From the NCBI GenBank assembly GCA_016875635.1, contig VGPD01000023.1, positions 1 to 35,989 of the forward strand: a stretch of 35,989 bases of DNA. The letters run 5' to 3'. Below the pieces are notes generated by a model. The model did no database searches, was not told the origin of the DNA, and was given only the letters and a program-made list of their open reading frames with translations. Made by a program: the position numbers and the translations under genes. The DNA comes from Chloroflexota bacterium. GTDB lineage: Bacteria; Chloroflexota; Dehalococcoidia; UBA2979. Position 1 is the first letter of the stretch, and the number at the start of each line of letters is the position of its first letter. Shown piece after piece: positions 23,426 through 31,325 of this stretch.

Positions 23426-24364
23426 TTAGGCGCCCCGGAGGCGTGGGTCGAAGATGTCCCGGAGAGAGTCGCCCAGCAGGTTGAAGGCGAAGACGCCGAG
23501 GCTGATCGCAATGCCAGGGAAGATCGCCATGTACGGAGCGCTGCGGACGTACTGCTGCGCCGCCCCGCTCAACATCGTGCCCCACGACGGGTTCGGGGGC
23601 GGCGTGCCGAGGCCAAGGAAGCTCAGGGACGCCTCCGCGAGAATCGCCGTGCCGAACCCCGCCGTGCCGAGGACGATCAGCGGCGCGAGGATGTTCGGGA
23701 AGACGTGCCGCGCGACAATCAGTCCAGCCGGCGCACCGAGCGAGCGGGCTGCCTCGATGTACGGCAGGCTCTTCACGCCGAGCGTCGACGCCCGCGTCAC
23801 ACGAGCGATACGCGGGATGCCCACAATGCCGACGGCGATCGTCGTCTGGAAGATGCCCTTCCCGAGCACCGACACGATGGCGAGCGCCAGGATGATCGTC
23901 GGAAACGCGAACATCGCGTCCACGATTCGCTGAATCGCGAAGTCGATCCACTTCCCGCCGTAGGCGCTGATCATGCCGGCCGGCGCGCCAACCCCGACGC
24001 TGATTCCGACGCTGATAAACCCCACCCAGAGCGAAATTCGCGCACCATACACGATACGGCTGAACAGGTCGCGACCGAGGTCGTCCGTACCCAGCAGGTG
24101 CCCGCCACCGGGCGGCTGAAGCACCGCGCTCGAGTTCATTACGAACGGGTCGTGCGTGGCAATCATCGGGGACGCAGTCCCCTGCGTGGTGCCCAGGGGT
24201 AGCGTGTCCAGCCCTGCCCCAAACGCGAGAAAACTGAAGACGACGAGCAGCACTGCCGCAGCGGCACCCAGCGGGTTCCGTCGCGCGAGCCGCTTCGTCT
24301 TCTGCCAACGAGTCCGTTCAGCGCGTCCGCCCAGGCTTACCGGTTCTGCTGCGATCGTCGCCAT
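23426..24364 (-). CDS. DppC/OppC-type ABC transporter permease (second pair)
   Basis: A 312-residue permease. After a basic N-terminus (RLARRNPLG, 25-33) comes a membrane segment, a periplasmic part, then GTDDLGRDLFSRIVYGAR and further helices. The EAA loop EAARSLGAPAGLIVARHVFP and the C-terminal FLGLGTPPPNPSWG and LRDIFDPRLRGA are canonical. The ATG at 24362-24364 follows GGAGGAG; the frame's 31-residue upstream extension overlaps the DppB stop region and was rejected. It is 61 bp after the DppB-like gene, and a terminator follows. It differs enough from the first pair to be a separate transporter, not a recent duplication. Confidence 0.92.
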   Translation of the reverse strand: MATIAAEPVSLGGRAERTRWQKTKRLARRNPLGAAAAVLLVVFSFLAFGAGLDTLPLGTTQGTASPMIATHDPFVMNSSAVLQPPGGGHLLGTDDLGRDLFSRIVYGARISLWVGFISVGISVGVGAPAGMISAYGGKWIDFAIQRIVDAMFAFPTIILALAIVSVLGKGIFQTTIAVGIVGIPRIARVTRASTLGVKSLPYIEAARSLGAPAGLIVARHVFPNILAPLIVLGTAGFGTAILAEASLSFLGLGTPPPNPSWGTMLSGAAQQYVRSAPYMAIFPGIAISLGVFAFNLLGDSLRDIFDPRLRGA

Positions 24365-24425
24365 AGTTTGTCTCCTCCGCCTCCGATAAGAATCACACGA
24401 GAAAAGAAGTACCCCTTGGAGGCTG

Positions 24426-25382
24426 CTATTCGAGTCGAATGCGCGGGTCCAGCACACCGTAAACTAGGTCGATAAACAGGTTTGTCAGCGCGAAGATCAG
24501 CGCGAAGATGAACGTGAGCGTCTGCACCACGGGGTAGTCGCGGTGGTTGATCGCGTCCACCATGAACCGGCCCACACCCGGCAGGTTCCAGATGGTCTCG
24601 ATGATCACCGTGCCGCCAATGATGTTGGCCAGCCCGATGCCGACAACCGTGATCACGGGAAGCATCGAGTTCTTCAGCGCGTGCTTCATCACGACGTTCC
24701 GGTCGCGCACGCCCTTCGCGCGGGCGGTGCGGATGTAGTCCTCACGCATCACCTCGAGCAGGCTCGACCGCGTCATGCGTGCCACGAGGGCCGCCTGGAT
24801 ATACCCGAGCGCCAGAGCCGCCCAGATCAACTGCTGGAAGTTTACGAACGGGTCTTCGGTCAATGAGACGTAGCCCAGCGGTGGCGTCCAGTCGAAGTAC
24901 GTGACCAGCGCAAGGATGGTCAGAACGCTCACCCAGAAACTCGGGATTGACAGGCCGCCGAGCACGAAAATACGGGATGCGTAGTCCATCCACGAATTGC
25001 GCTTCACTGCCGCGATGATCCCCATCGGGATCGCGATCAACAGGGAGGTCACGGTCGTCATGATGCCGAGTTGGACCGTCAGCGGGAGACGTCGGAACAG
25101 TTCGTCAAAGACGGGCTGACCGCTCCACAGCGAGGGCCCTACGTCGAGCGTCATCATGCCGAGCATCCAGTCGGCCCACTGGAGGACGAGCGGCTGGTTC
25201 AGCCCGAGTTGTTCCTTCAGACGCGCCACATCTTCCGGAGTCGGTTGGCCCTGCCCATCGGGACCGATCAAGATCAGCGTGGCCACATCGCCCGGAAGGA
25301 TGCGCATCAGCCAGAAAATCATTGCTGACACCAGTAGCAGTGTCGGAACCACTGAAACCAACCGCCTGGCAACGTACTTCAA
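24426..25382 (-). CDS. DppB/OppB-type ABC transporter permease (second pair)
   Basis: A 318-residue permease. YVARRLVSVVPTLLLVSA and WLMRILPGD open it, a conserved LDVGPS is at 79-84, and the EAA loop DYIRTARAKGVRDRNVV lies at 215-231. It ends LVYGVLDPRIRLE. The start is TTG at 25380-25382 with AAGG just upstream; no better start exists in frame, and a run of ten G (minus strand) lies six bases ahead. It forms an operon with the DppC-like gene. Neither a binding protein nor an ATPase is adjacent, so these must be encoded elsewhere. Confidence 0.9.
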   Translation of the reverse strand: MKYVARRLVSVVPTLLLVSAMIFWLMRILPGDVATLILIGPDGQGQPTPEDVARLKEQLGLNQPLVLQWADWMLGMMTLDVGPSLWSGQPVFDELFRRLPLTVQLGIMTTVTSLLIAIPMGIIAAVKRNSWMDYASRIFVLGGLSIPSFWVSVLTILALVTYFDWTPPLGYVSLTEDPFVNFQQLIWAALALGYIQAALVARMTRSSLLEVMREDYIRTARAKGVRDRNVVMKHALKNSMLPVITVVGIGLANIIGGTVIIETIWNLPGVGRFMVDAINHRDYPVVQTLTFIFALIFALTNLFIDLVYGVLDPRIRLE

Positions 25383-25388
25383 GCCTTG

Positions 25389-25398
25389 CCCCCCCCCC
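25389..25398. repeat. Homopolymer tract of ten C/G before the TTG start
   Basis: Ten consecutive C on the plus strand (G in the transcript) lie six bases upstream of the DppB TTG start, next to its ribosome site. Such tracts can slip during replication and change expression; it could also be a sequencing artefact. Confidence 0.6.
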
Positions 25399-25515
25399 GT
25401 GAACCGCCCAGTCCGCGATCCGTATGCGGCTCTATACTACTACCCACGTAATATGGCGAGCGGATTCGTCACCCGCTGAGAAACAACTTCCCAGAATATT
25501 GTCCGTACAGTCGGT

Positions 25516-26754
25516 ATGAGAAGGTTGGTGACGGAGATGGTCGCTGAACCCACTTCGAATTCAGAGGGCGCAACGACTACAGCCTCCCCACTCGCCGGGA
25601 TCAGAGTACTTGACCTAACGCAGGGAATCTCCGGCCCATTCGCATCCAGGGTGATGGCCGTCATGGGGGCGGATGTTATCAAGGTTGAGCCGCCGGGGGG
25701 CGATGTCGCACGGACACAACCACCGTTTCTCGGTGACGACCCACACCCGGAAAAAAGCGGCCTCTACCTCTACCTCAACACCAACAAGCGCAGTATCACA
25801 CTCGACATCAGACAGGCCGCTGCCCCAGCGGTCCTGCGACGGCTGTATGAGTCGGCGGACGTCGTCATCGAGGACTCCCCTCCCGGATGGCTCGCCGCGC
25901 ACGACCTTGGGTACGAGGCGCTCGAACGGACCAACCCGCGCGCGGTCATGGTCTCGGTCACGCCGTTCGGGCAGTATGGCCCCTACCGTGACTATCAGGC
26001 GACGGACCTCGTTGCGCTGGCGCTCGGCGGGTTGCTCTACATCAGTGGCGAGCCCACCCGCGAACCCCTGAAGCTCGGCGGCCACCCCTCCGAGTACTTC
26101 GCGGGGCTTTCGGCCTTCTCGGGGGCCCTGATCGCCCTCTACCACCGCGACGGGACCGGTGAAGGACAGCATGTCGACGTCGCACAGGTGGAGGGCATCG
26201 CCTCCGCCCAGGGCTACTCCAGCCTCGGCCACGGCTACATCCACGAAGACCGCAAGCGGATGAACGCCTTCGCGCCGATGTACCGGGCGAAGGACGGCTT
26301 CGTCGGAGCGATGTTCCGCCAGGACAACTGGGCCGACTTCTGCGAGATGATGGGGCGCCCCGACTTGACCACCGACCCCCGATTCGCCGACCAGATCTCG
26401 AGGCGCGACCACATGGACGAACTCAACGCCATCGTGGCCCCGTGGATGGCAGAGCAGCCCAAAGAGGACGTCTACCACGCCGGCCAGGCGAAACGCATGC
26501 CGATGGGGTACATCTGCGACCCGGCCGACATGCTGGCCTCCGCGCAGTACCAGGCGCACGGCTACTTCACCACGCTCGACCATCCGGTGGCCGGCCCGTT
26601 GCAGTACCCCGGGATGCCGATGCGTTGGGGCGAGGATGCGTGGGATCTGCGCCGCGCGCCCCTCCTCGGGGAACACAACCAGGAGGTCTACGGCGGGCTC
26701 CTCGGATACACCCCGGCCGAACTCGTGCTGCTGCGGAACACACGAGTCATTTGA
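25516..26754 (+). CDS. CaiB/BaiF family CoA-transferase with Glu at the nucleophile position
   Basis: A 412-residue family III CoA-transferase-like protein. LAGIRVLDLTQGISGP (26-41) and MGADVIKVEPPGGDVAR form the CoA-binding start, and GEGQHVDVAQVEG the linker. The expected catalytic Asp is Glu193 (P-S-E-Y-F-A-G), so chemistry through a glutamyl-CoA, as in family I enzymes, or loss of activity are both possible. The start is uncertain. ATG 25516 gives the longest form without a ribosome site; ATG 25537, after AGAAGG, would drop seven residues. It is followed 49 bp later by another CaiB gene, probably as an operon, and diverges from the permease pair. Confidence 0.87.
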   Translation: MRRLVTEMVAEPTSNSEGATTTASPLAGIRVLDLTQGISGPFASRVMAVMGADVIKVEPPGGDVARTQPPFLGDDPHPEKSGLYLYLNTNKRSITLDIRQAAAPAVLRRLYESADVVIEDSPPGWLAAHDLGYEALERTNPRAVMVSVTPFGQYGPYRDYQATDLVALALGGLLYISGEPTREPLKLGGHPSEYFAGLSAFSGALIALYHRDGTGEGQHVDVAQVEGIASAQGYSSLGHGYIHEDRKRMNAFAPMYRAKDGFVGAMFRQDNWADFCEMMGRPDLTTDPRFADQISRRDHMDELNAIVAPWMAEQPKEDVYHAGQAKRMPMGYICDPADMLASAQYQAHGYFTTLDHPVAGPLQYPGMPMRWGEDAWDLRRAPLLGEHNQEVYGGLLGYTPAELVLLRNTRVI

Positions 26755-26803
26755 TCGGCGACCGGCGACCGCCACGCGGCACACTCAACGAAGGAGACCG
26801 CCG

Positions 26804-28084
26804 ATGACTCGCATGGCGCTTGAAGGCCTCCGCGTTCTGGATGTCACCCATGTCTGGGCCGGTCCGATGTGTACTCGGATGCTCGGGGACATGGGCGCGG
26901 ACGTCATCAAGGTGGAGTCGGCTCGACGCATGGACACGGGCCGTGGAGAAGCCAACCCTCGAGGTGGGCCAGGCACCCTCTACCCGGACGGTATCCCCGG
27001 CGAACGGCCATGGAACCGCGCGGCCCACGTCAACGAGCGCAACCGCAGCAAGCGGGACATCTGCCTTGACCTGACTCACCCACGTGGCGTCGAGGCCTTC
27101 AAACGTCTGGTCGAGCACTGCGACGTGGTCGTCGAGAGCTTCCGCAGCGGCGTCATGGCCCGGTTCGGGCTGGGCTACCGCGACCTCGTCAAAGTGAAGC
27201 CGGACATCATCATGGTCAGCCTCTCCAGCCAGGGCTCCACCGGTCCTGAGGCGGCGTACGGCTCGTTCGGGGCAACACTCGAGCAGACTGCGGGACTCGC
27301 CTCGGTGACCGGATACCTCGGCGGCGATCCGACTACCTCAGGCACATTCTTCCCCGACCCTGTGGTCGCCGTACTCTCCGTCGGCACGATCCTGGCGGCG
27401 ATCCGGCAGCGTCAGCAGACTGGCCGTGGCACTTTTGTCGACATGTCCCAGCGTGAAGCCACCACTTCGTTCATCGGCGAGACGATCATGGACTACACGA
27501 TGAACCGTCGGGCCCAGGGCCCGATTGGCAACCGCGACCGCGTCTTCGCGCCGCAGGGCGTCTATCGCTGCACTGGCGACGACATGTGGATCGCCATCTC
27601 CATCCGCTCGGACGAGGAGTGGGCCTCACTCGCCCGCGTGATGGGGGAGCCCGCACTGGAGCACGACCCGCGGTTCACTGACGTTGTGGCGCGGCGCACG
27701 CATCACGACCAGGCGGACGCGATCATCAGCCATTGGACCGCGACACGGGACGCGTTCACCGTCATGCAGGAGCTCCAGGCGGCGGGCGTTCCTGCCGGCG
27801 TCGCCGAACAAGGGTCACACCTGCTCGCCGATCCGCACCTGAACGCGCGCGGGTTCTGGGAGACGGTGACCCACCCGGAGGCGGGCACGGCACCGTTCCT
27901 GAGCCGCCCGTTCCAGTTCTCGAAGACACCCGGCACCACCCGACGCCACGCGCCGCTTCTCGGCGAACACACCGAGGAGGTCCTCCGCGACGTCGCCGGC
28001 ATGACCGACGCCGAAATCGCCGAACTGGCTGCCCTCGGCGTCACCGAGAACGATCCTCGCGCAGTCGCAACAGCGCCGGACTAG
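26804..28084 (+). CDS. CaiB/BaiF family III CoA-transferase
   Basis: A 426-residue CoA-transferase. LEGLRVLDVTHVWAGP (6-21) and DMGADVIKVESARRMD form the N-terminal fold. The nucleophile is Asp185 in F-F-P-D-P-V-V-A. GRGTFVDMSQREA is the linker, and LLGEHTEEVLRDVAGM is near the C-terminus. The ATG at 26804 has AAGGAG seven bases upstream; the frame extends antisense-free back to 26636 but overlaps the previous gene, so was trimmed. It is second in a two-gene plus unit, and a perfect palindromic terminator follows. A complete active site next to the Glu-variant CaiB suggests a working/partner pair, like the pair at 11709-14167. Confidence 0.92.
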   Translation: MTRMALEGLRVLDVTHVWAGPMCTRMLGDMGADVIKVESARRMDTGRGEANPRGGPGTLYPDGIPGERPWNRAAHVNERNRSKRDICLDLTHPRGVEAFKRLVEHCDVVVESFRSGVMARFGLGYRDLVKVKPDIIMVSLSSQGSTGPEAAYGSFGATLEQTAGLASVTGYLGGDPTTSGTFFPDPVVAVLSVGTILAAIRQRQQTGRGTFVDMSQREATTSFIGETIMDYTMNRRAQGPIGNRDRVFAPQGVYRCTGDDMWIAISIRSDEEWASLARVMGEPALEHDPRFTDVVARRTHHDQADAIISHWTATRDAFTVMQELQAAGVPAGVAEQGSHLLADPHLNARGFWETVTHPEAGTAPFLSRPFQFSKTPGTTRRHAPLLGEHTEEVLRDVAGMTDAEIAELAALGVTENDPRAVATAPD

Positions 28085-28108
28085 CGCGGTATCAGCGCTG
28101 CAGGGAAT

Positions 28109-28142
28109 AAAGAAGGGCCCCGCATATGCGGGGCCCTTCTTT
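28109..28142. terminator. Bidirectional terminator, 34-bp perfect palindrome
   Basis: AAAGAAGGGCCCCGCAT and its exact inverse make an uninterrupted 34-bp palindrome between the convergent CaiB (stop 28084) and ACAD (stop 28165). The flanking AAAGAA/TTCTTT supplies a T-rich tail in both directions. Confidence 0.9.
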
Positions 28143-28164
28143 GGCGTTCAGCGCCAGAGCGCGA

Positions 28165-29397
28165 CTAGCCGCGCGGCAGGCCCAGACCGCGGGTCGCGAT
28201 GATGTTTCGCTGCACCTCGGAGGTACCGCCACGGATCGTCGCCGGGACCGAGCGGATGTAGTCGTCCGCGAACGAGACGGCGACATGGTCGCCCTCGTTG
28301 CGCTCCTCCCAGAGGTTCGCGTAGAGGCCGAACATCTTCGTCCCCATACGCGCCAGCGACTGCGACAGCTCAGAGTTGAAGAGCTTCGAGGTGGAGGCCT
28401 CGTAGTTCGGCAGCTGCCCGGCGTTGTGCATCGAGATCACGCGGAACGAGAACTGATACATCACCTCGCTGGCGATGTAGCAGTCAGCCAGCGCGTGCCG
28501 CCGGACGGCGCCGCCGGCGTGACCAAGCGTGGACCTCGCCTCGCCATCGGCCGTCGCCAGGTGGCGCAGCAGGCCTTCGATCGTCTTGCGCGCGGAGACC
28601 GCGCCACCGATGTTCGAGCGCTCGTAGTCAAGCAGCGTCATGCCGACGTACCAGCCACGGTTCTCCTCGCCGATCACGTGGTCGGCGGGGACGCGGACGT
28701 CCTCGAAGAACGTCTCGTTGAAGTAGTGGTGGTTCCCCATGTCAGTCAGCGGACGGACGGTCAGCCCTGGCGTCTTGATGTCGTCGATGACGATGAAGGT
28801 GATACCGCGGTGCTTCGGCGCGTCCGGGTCCGTGCGGACCATCGCGAAGATCGCGTCAGCGAGATGGGCGGCCGACGTCCAGATCTTCTGGCCGTTCACC
28901 ACGAACTCGTCACCGTCGCGGGTTGCCTTCGTGGTCAGCGATGCGAGGTCCGACCCGGCACCCGGCTCCGAGAAGCCCTGCGCCCACGCGGTCTCACCGT
29001 TGAGGATCGCCGGGAGGTACTTCTCCTTCTGATCGGGGCGGCCATGAATGATCATCGCCGGCCCCAGAAGGGAGACGCCGGAGCCGCCCACACCCGGAGC
29101 GCCGGCAAGCGCCATCTCCTGGTTCAGGACGAACTGCTCCATCGGCTTCAGGCCCCCGCCGCCGTATTCCTTCGGCCAGTGCGGTGCGACCCAACCCTTC
29201 TCGCGCAGAGAAGACGCCCACTCGGAGGCAGCCTCACGGACGGATGGGTCGGACGACTTTCGGTCGTTCTCCCACTGCCGTTCGCCCTGGTGGATCTCCC
29301 GGGCGAGCACCTGATACCGCTGGGGCATCTTCGCCTGGATCATCTCGCGCACTTGCTTCCGGAAGGCCGCCTGCTCAGGCGTGTCTTTCCAGTCCAT
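28165..29397 (-). CDS. Acyl-CoA dehydrogenase
   Basis: A 410-residue ACAD. The N-terminus DTPEQAAFRKQVREMI, signature AQGFSEPGAGSDLASL, VVNGQKIWTSAAH and the C-terminal GGTSEVQRNIIATRGLGL are canonical. FAD-dependent alpha,beta-desaturation of an acyl-CoA with ETF as acceptor is the family reaction. It is clearly paralogous with the ACAD at 9588-10799 (same signatures, same C-terminus, similar length). The ATG is at 29395-29397. It is the last gene of the minus-strand run starting at 33766, 86 bp after the VOC gene with a palindrome in the gap. It could also have its own promoter there. Confidence 0.93.
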   Translation of the reverse strand: MDWKDTPEQAAFRKQVREMIQAKMPQRYQVLAREIHQGERQWENDRKSSDPSVREAASEWASSLREKGWVAPHWPKEYGGGGLKPMEQFVLNQEMALAGAPGVGGSGVSLLGPAMIIHGRPDQKEKYLPAILNGETAWAQGFSEPGAGSDLASLTTKATRDGDEFVVNGQKIWTSAAHLADAIFAMVRTDPDAPKHRGITFIVIDDIKTPGLTVRPLTDMGNHHYFNETFFEDVRVPADHVIGEENRGWYVGMTLLDYERSNIGGAVSARKTIEGLLRHLATADGEARSTLGHAGGAVRRHALADCYIASEVMYQFSFRVISMHNAGQLPNYEASTSKLFNSELSQSLARMGTKMFGLYANLWEERNEGDHVAVSFADDYIRSVPATIRGGTSEVQRNIIATRGLGLPRG

Positions 29398-29448
29398 CGT
29401 GAACCCTCGTTTCGTCGGCCGCGAGCGACCATCGTCAACTATCGGACG

Positions 29449-29463
29449 GATACTAACAGTATC
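29449..29463. promoter_or_regulatory. Perfect 6-3-6 palindrome upstream of the ACAD
   Basis: GATACT-aac-AGTATC is a perfect dyad in the 86-bp gap before the ACAD start (29397). It has the same half-site length and 3-base spacer as the dyads at 6317-6345, though the sequence differs. It may be an operator for the ACAD. Confidence 0.35.
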
Positions 29464-29483
29464 ACGAGCGTGGTGCAGACGGT

Positions 29484-29885
29484 CTAGTGCGCGCCGCGCG
29501 CCACAATCTGCATCAGCACACCACCCGCGTGCGCCGGGTGGACGAACACCTGCCCCTTGACCGGGTTCCCCTCGCCGGGGTCGCCGATGAGCCGCACACC
29601 ATCCTTGCGCAGCCGCGCCACCGTCGCGTCGAGGTCGTCGACGCGCACGGCGACCAGATGGACACCCTGCCCGCTGTTCTTGATCTTGCGGGCGACCGGG
29701 CCCGTCTCGTCCGTGGGCGAGACGAGTTCAAGCATCGTCTGGTCAGGCAGGTCGAAGTGTGCGTTGTCGAAGCCGGTCGCCTGACCCCGCCGGGAGACCG
29801 GCACGCCAAGGATGGCCTCGTACTGCTTGATCCCCGCTTCGAGGTCGCTGACCGCGATCACGACATGGTCGACACCCTGGAACAT
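29484..29885 (-). CDS. VOC-superfamily protein, methylmalonyl-CoA epimerase-like
   Basis: 133 residues, two beta-alpha-beta-beta-beta modules of the glyoxalase/VOC fold. It most resembles methylmalonyl-CoA epimerases: GVDHVVIAVSDLE at the N-terminus, MLELVSP, GVHLVAVRVDDLD and FVHPAHAGGVLMQI. Candidate metal ligands are His7, Glu53 and His76; the fourth, normally Glu, is Gln126. That weakens a firm epimerase assignment. The ATG at 29883-29885 is chosen because the fold starts there and CAGGGG precedes it; ATG 29903 and GTG 29906 are alternatives. It lies between the CaiB (59 bp) and ACAD genes of the same strand, consistent with CoA-thioester processing. Confidence 0.8.
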   Translation of the reverse strand: MFQGVDHVVIAVSDLEAGIKQYEAILGVPVSRRGQATGFDNAHFDLPDQTMLELVSPTDETGPVARKIKNSGQGVHLVAVRVDDLDATVARLRKDGVRLIGDPGEGNPVKGQVFVHPAHAGGVLMQIVARGAH

Positions 29886-29944
29886 AGAACCCCTGCCTTT
29901 CATCACACGTCATCACACGCCGGCCGCACTCAACGTGGACGTCT

Positions 29945-31240
29945 CTAGCTGTTGGAGACGCCGACCACCTTCTGTGCGACCAGCGCATCAATCTCCTGAT
30001 CGTTCAATCCATGCTCGCGAAGCACGGCCACGGTGTCGCCACCGACAACCGGCGCCGGCCCCTGGATCTGGACCGGTGTTTCCGACATGACCGCGACCGG
30101 ACCGACCACGCGCTGGGGGCCCGTCAACGGGTGAATGAGCTCCGTCATCATGCCCAGCGCGACAACCTGCGGGTCCTCGGACATCTCCTCCGGGACATTG
30201 ACCGGGGAACAGGGGACACCAGCCGCCTCGAAGTCCTGGACCCACTCGTCCAGCGGGCGCGTCAACATCAACTGCCGGATACGTTCCCAGCGCGCCTCGC
30301 CGGCGGCGATGTTCTGCGGGTCCATCGCATCGAAGTCAGGCGAGTCGCTCTGGTCGTCCGTAATGCCCATGACGCGACGCGCGGCGTTTCGGGTGGCCGG
30401 CGTCAACGCGCCCAGCACGATGAACTGACCGTCCCCGGTCTGGTAGCCGCCGTAGTAACCCTTGAGCGCAGCACGCTGCCCGCGTCCCCGAGACCGTGCT
30501 TCGATGATGTCGGTGTACGGCGCGCGGTTGGCGCGCAGCCGGCGGATCCCTTCCACCATCGGGTCACGCGAAGCCGCGTCGCTGACCGGCTCACGCATGA
30601 CCGCGGTGTCCTGGATCGCCAGCGCGGCGCGCAACAACGACGTCTCGATCTTCTGACCGACGCCCGTCCGCTCTCGGTTCACCAGCGCCGCGTTGATCGC
30701 GGCCGCCGCGGAGAACCCGGCGCAGTAGTCGGCGACGGAACTGCTGGTGATCCCCAGCGGCAGGCCGTTGGCATCCACCTTCGCCTCGCCCACCATCAGG
30801 CCCGAGTAGGCCACCCCGACGATGTCCGTGCCCGCACGGTTCTTCAGCGGGCCTCCCGAGCCGAACCCGGAGATCTGGCAGTAGATGAGCTTCGGGTTGC
30901 GCTTCCGCAGGGACTCGTAATCGATCCCGAGCCGCTCTGGCACCCCAATGCGGTAGTTGACCGTGACCACATCAAAATCCGGGATGATCCGGTAGATCAC
31001 GTCGCGCCCCTCCGGAGTGGAGAGGTCCACCGCGAGCGACCGCTTGCCGCGGTTCAGCGACTGGAAGCGCTTACCCAGTCCGGGGATGATGGCGCCCATG
31101 TTGCGGTGAGGGTCGCCGCCCAGCGCCTCGACTTTGACCACATCAGCGCCGAGATCGGACAGGATGCATCCACAGAACGGTGCAGCCACGATCACCGAGA
31201 ACTCAAGTACCCGGATCCCTCGAAGCGGTCCGTCTGACAT
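29945..31240 (-). CDS. CaiB/BaiF family III CoA-transferase
   Basis: A 431-residue CoA-transferase. MSDGPLRGIRVLEFSVIVAA and DLGADVVKVEALGGDPHR make the N-terminal CoA-binding part. The nucleophile is Asp171 in S-V-A-D-Y-C-A-G, the Frc Asp169 position. GVGQKIETSLLRA is the linker. A long middle insert with EARSRGRGQRAALKGYYGGY is shared in outline with the CaiB at 7354-8622, so the two are likely paralogues. The ATG at 31238-31240 has AGGAGG five bases upstream; ten extra upstream residues were dropped. It sits between the small ACAD and the VOC gene in one run, suggesting activation of the substrate oxidised by the ACADs. Confidence 0.93.
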   Translation of the reverse strand: MSDGPLRGIRVLEFSVIVAAPFCGCILSDLGADVVKVEALGGDPHRNMGAIIPGLGKRFQSLNRGKRSLAVDLSTPEGRDVIYRIIPDFDVVTVNYRIGVPERLGIDYESLRKRNPKLIYCQISGFGSGGPLKNRAGTDIVGVAYSGLMVGEAKVDANGLPLGITSSSVADYCAGFSAAAAINAALVNRERTGVGQKIETSLLRAALAIQDTAVMREPVSDAASRDPMVEGIRRLRANRAPYTDIIEARSRGRGQRAALKGYYGGYQTGDGQFIVLGALTPATRNAARRVMGITDDQSDSPDFDAMDPQNIAAGEARWERIRQLMLTRPLDEWVQDFEAAGVPCSPVNVPEEMSEDPQVVALGMMTELIHPLTGPQRVVGPVAVMSETPVQIQGPAPVVGGDTVAVLREHGLNDQEIDALVAQKVVGVSNS

Positions 31241-31265
31241 CCTGCCTCCTGCCCGGCTTCCCGCG

Positions 31266-31293
31266 GACACGCCCCCCGTCTGGGGGGCGTGTC
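31266..31293 (-). terminator. Strong hairpin between ACAD and CaiB genes
   Basis: GACACGCCCCCC (31266-31277) and GGGGGGCGTGTC (31282-31293) form a perfect 12-bp stem with a 4-base loop between the ACAD stop (31326) and the CaiB start (31240). There is no T tract on the minus strand, so it may act as a partial terminator or a processing/stability element inside the operon. Confidence 0.55.
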
Positions 31294-31325
31294 GCGTGGG
31301 AATCGCTCAGTGACCCCGACTGAAT

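Noticed and set aside
28126-29487. 453-residue plus-strand frame opposite the ACAD
   Set aside because: Longer than the real gene but without recognisable domain; the ACAD signatures lie on the minus strand.
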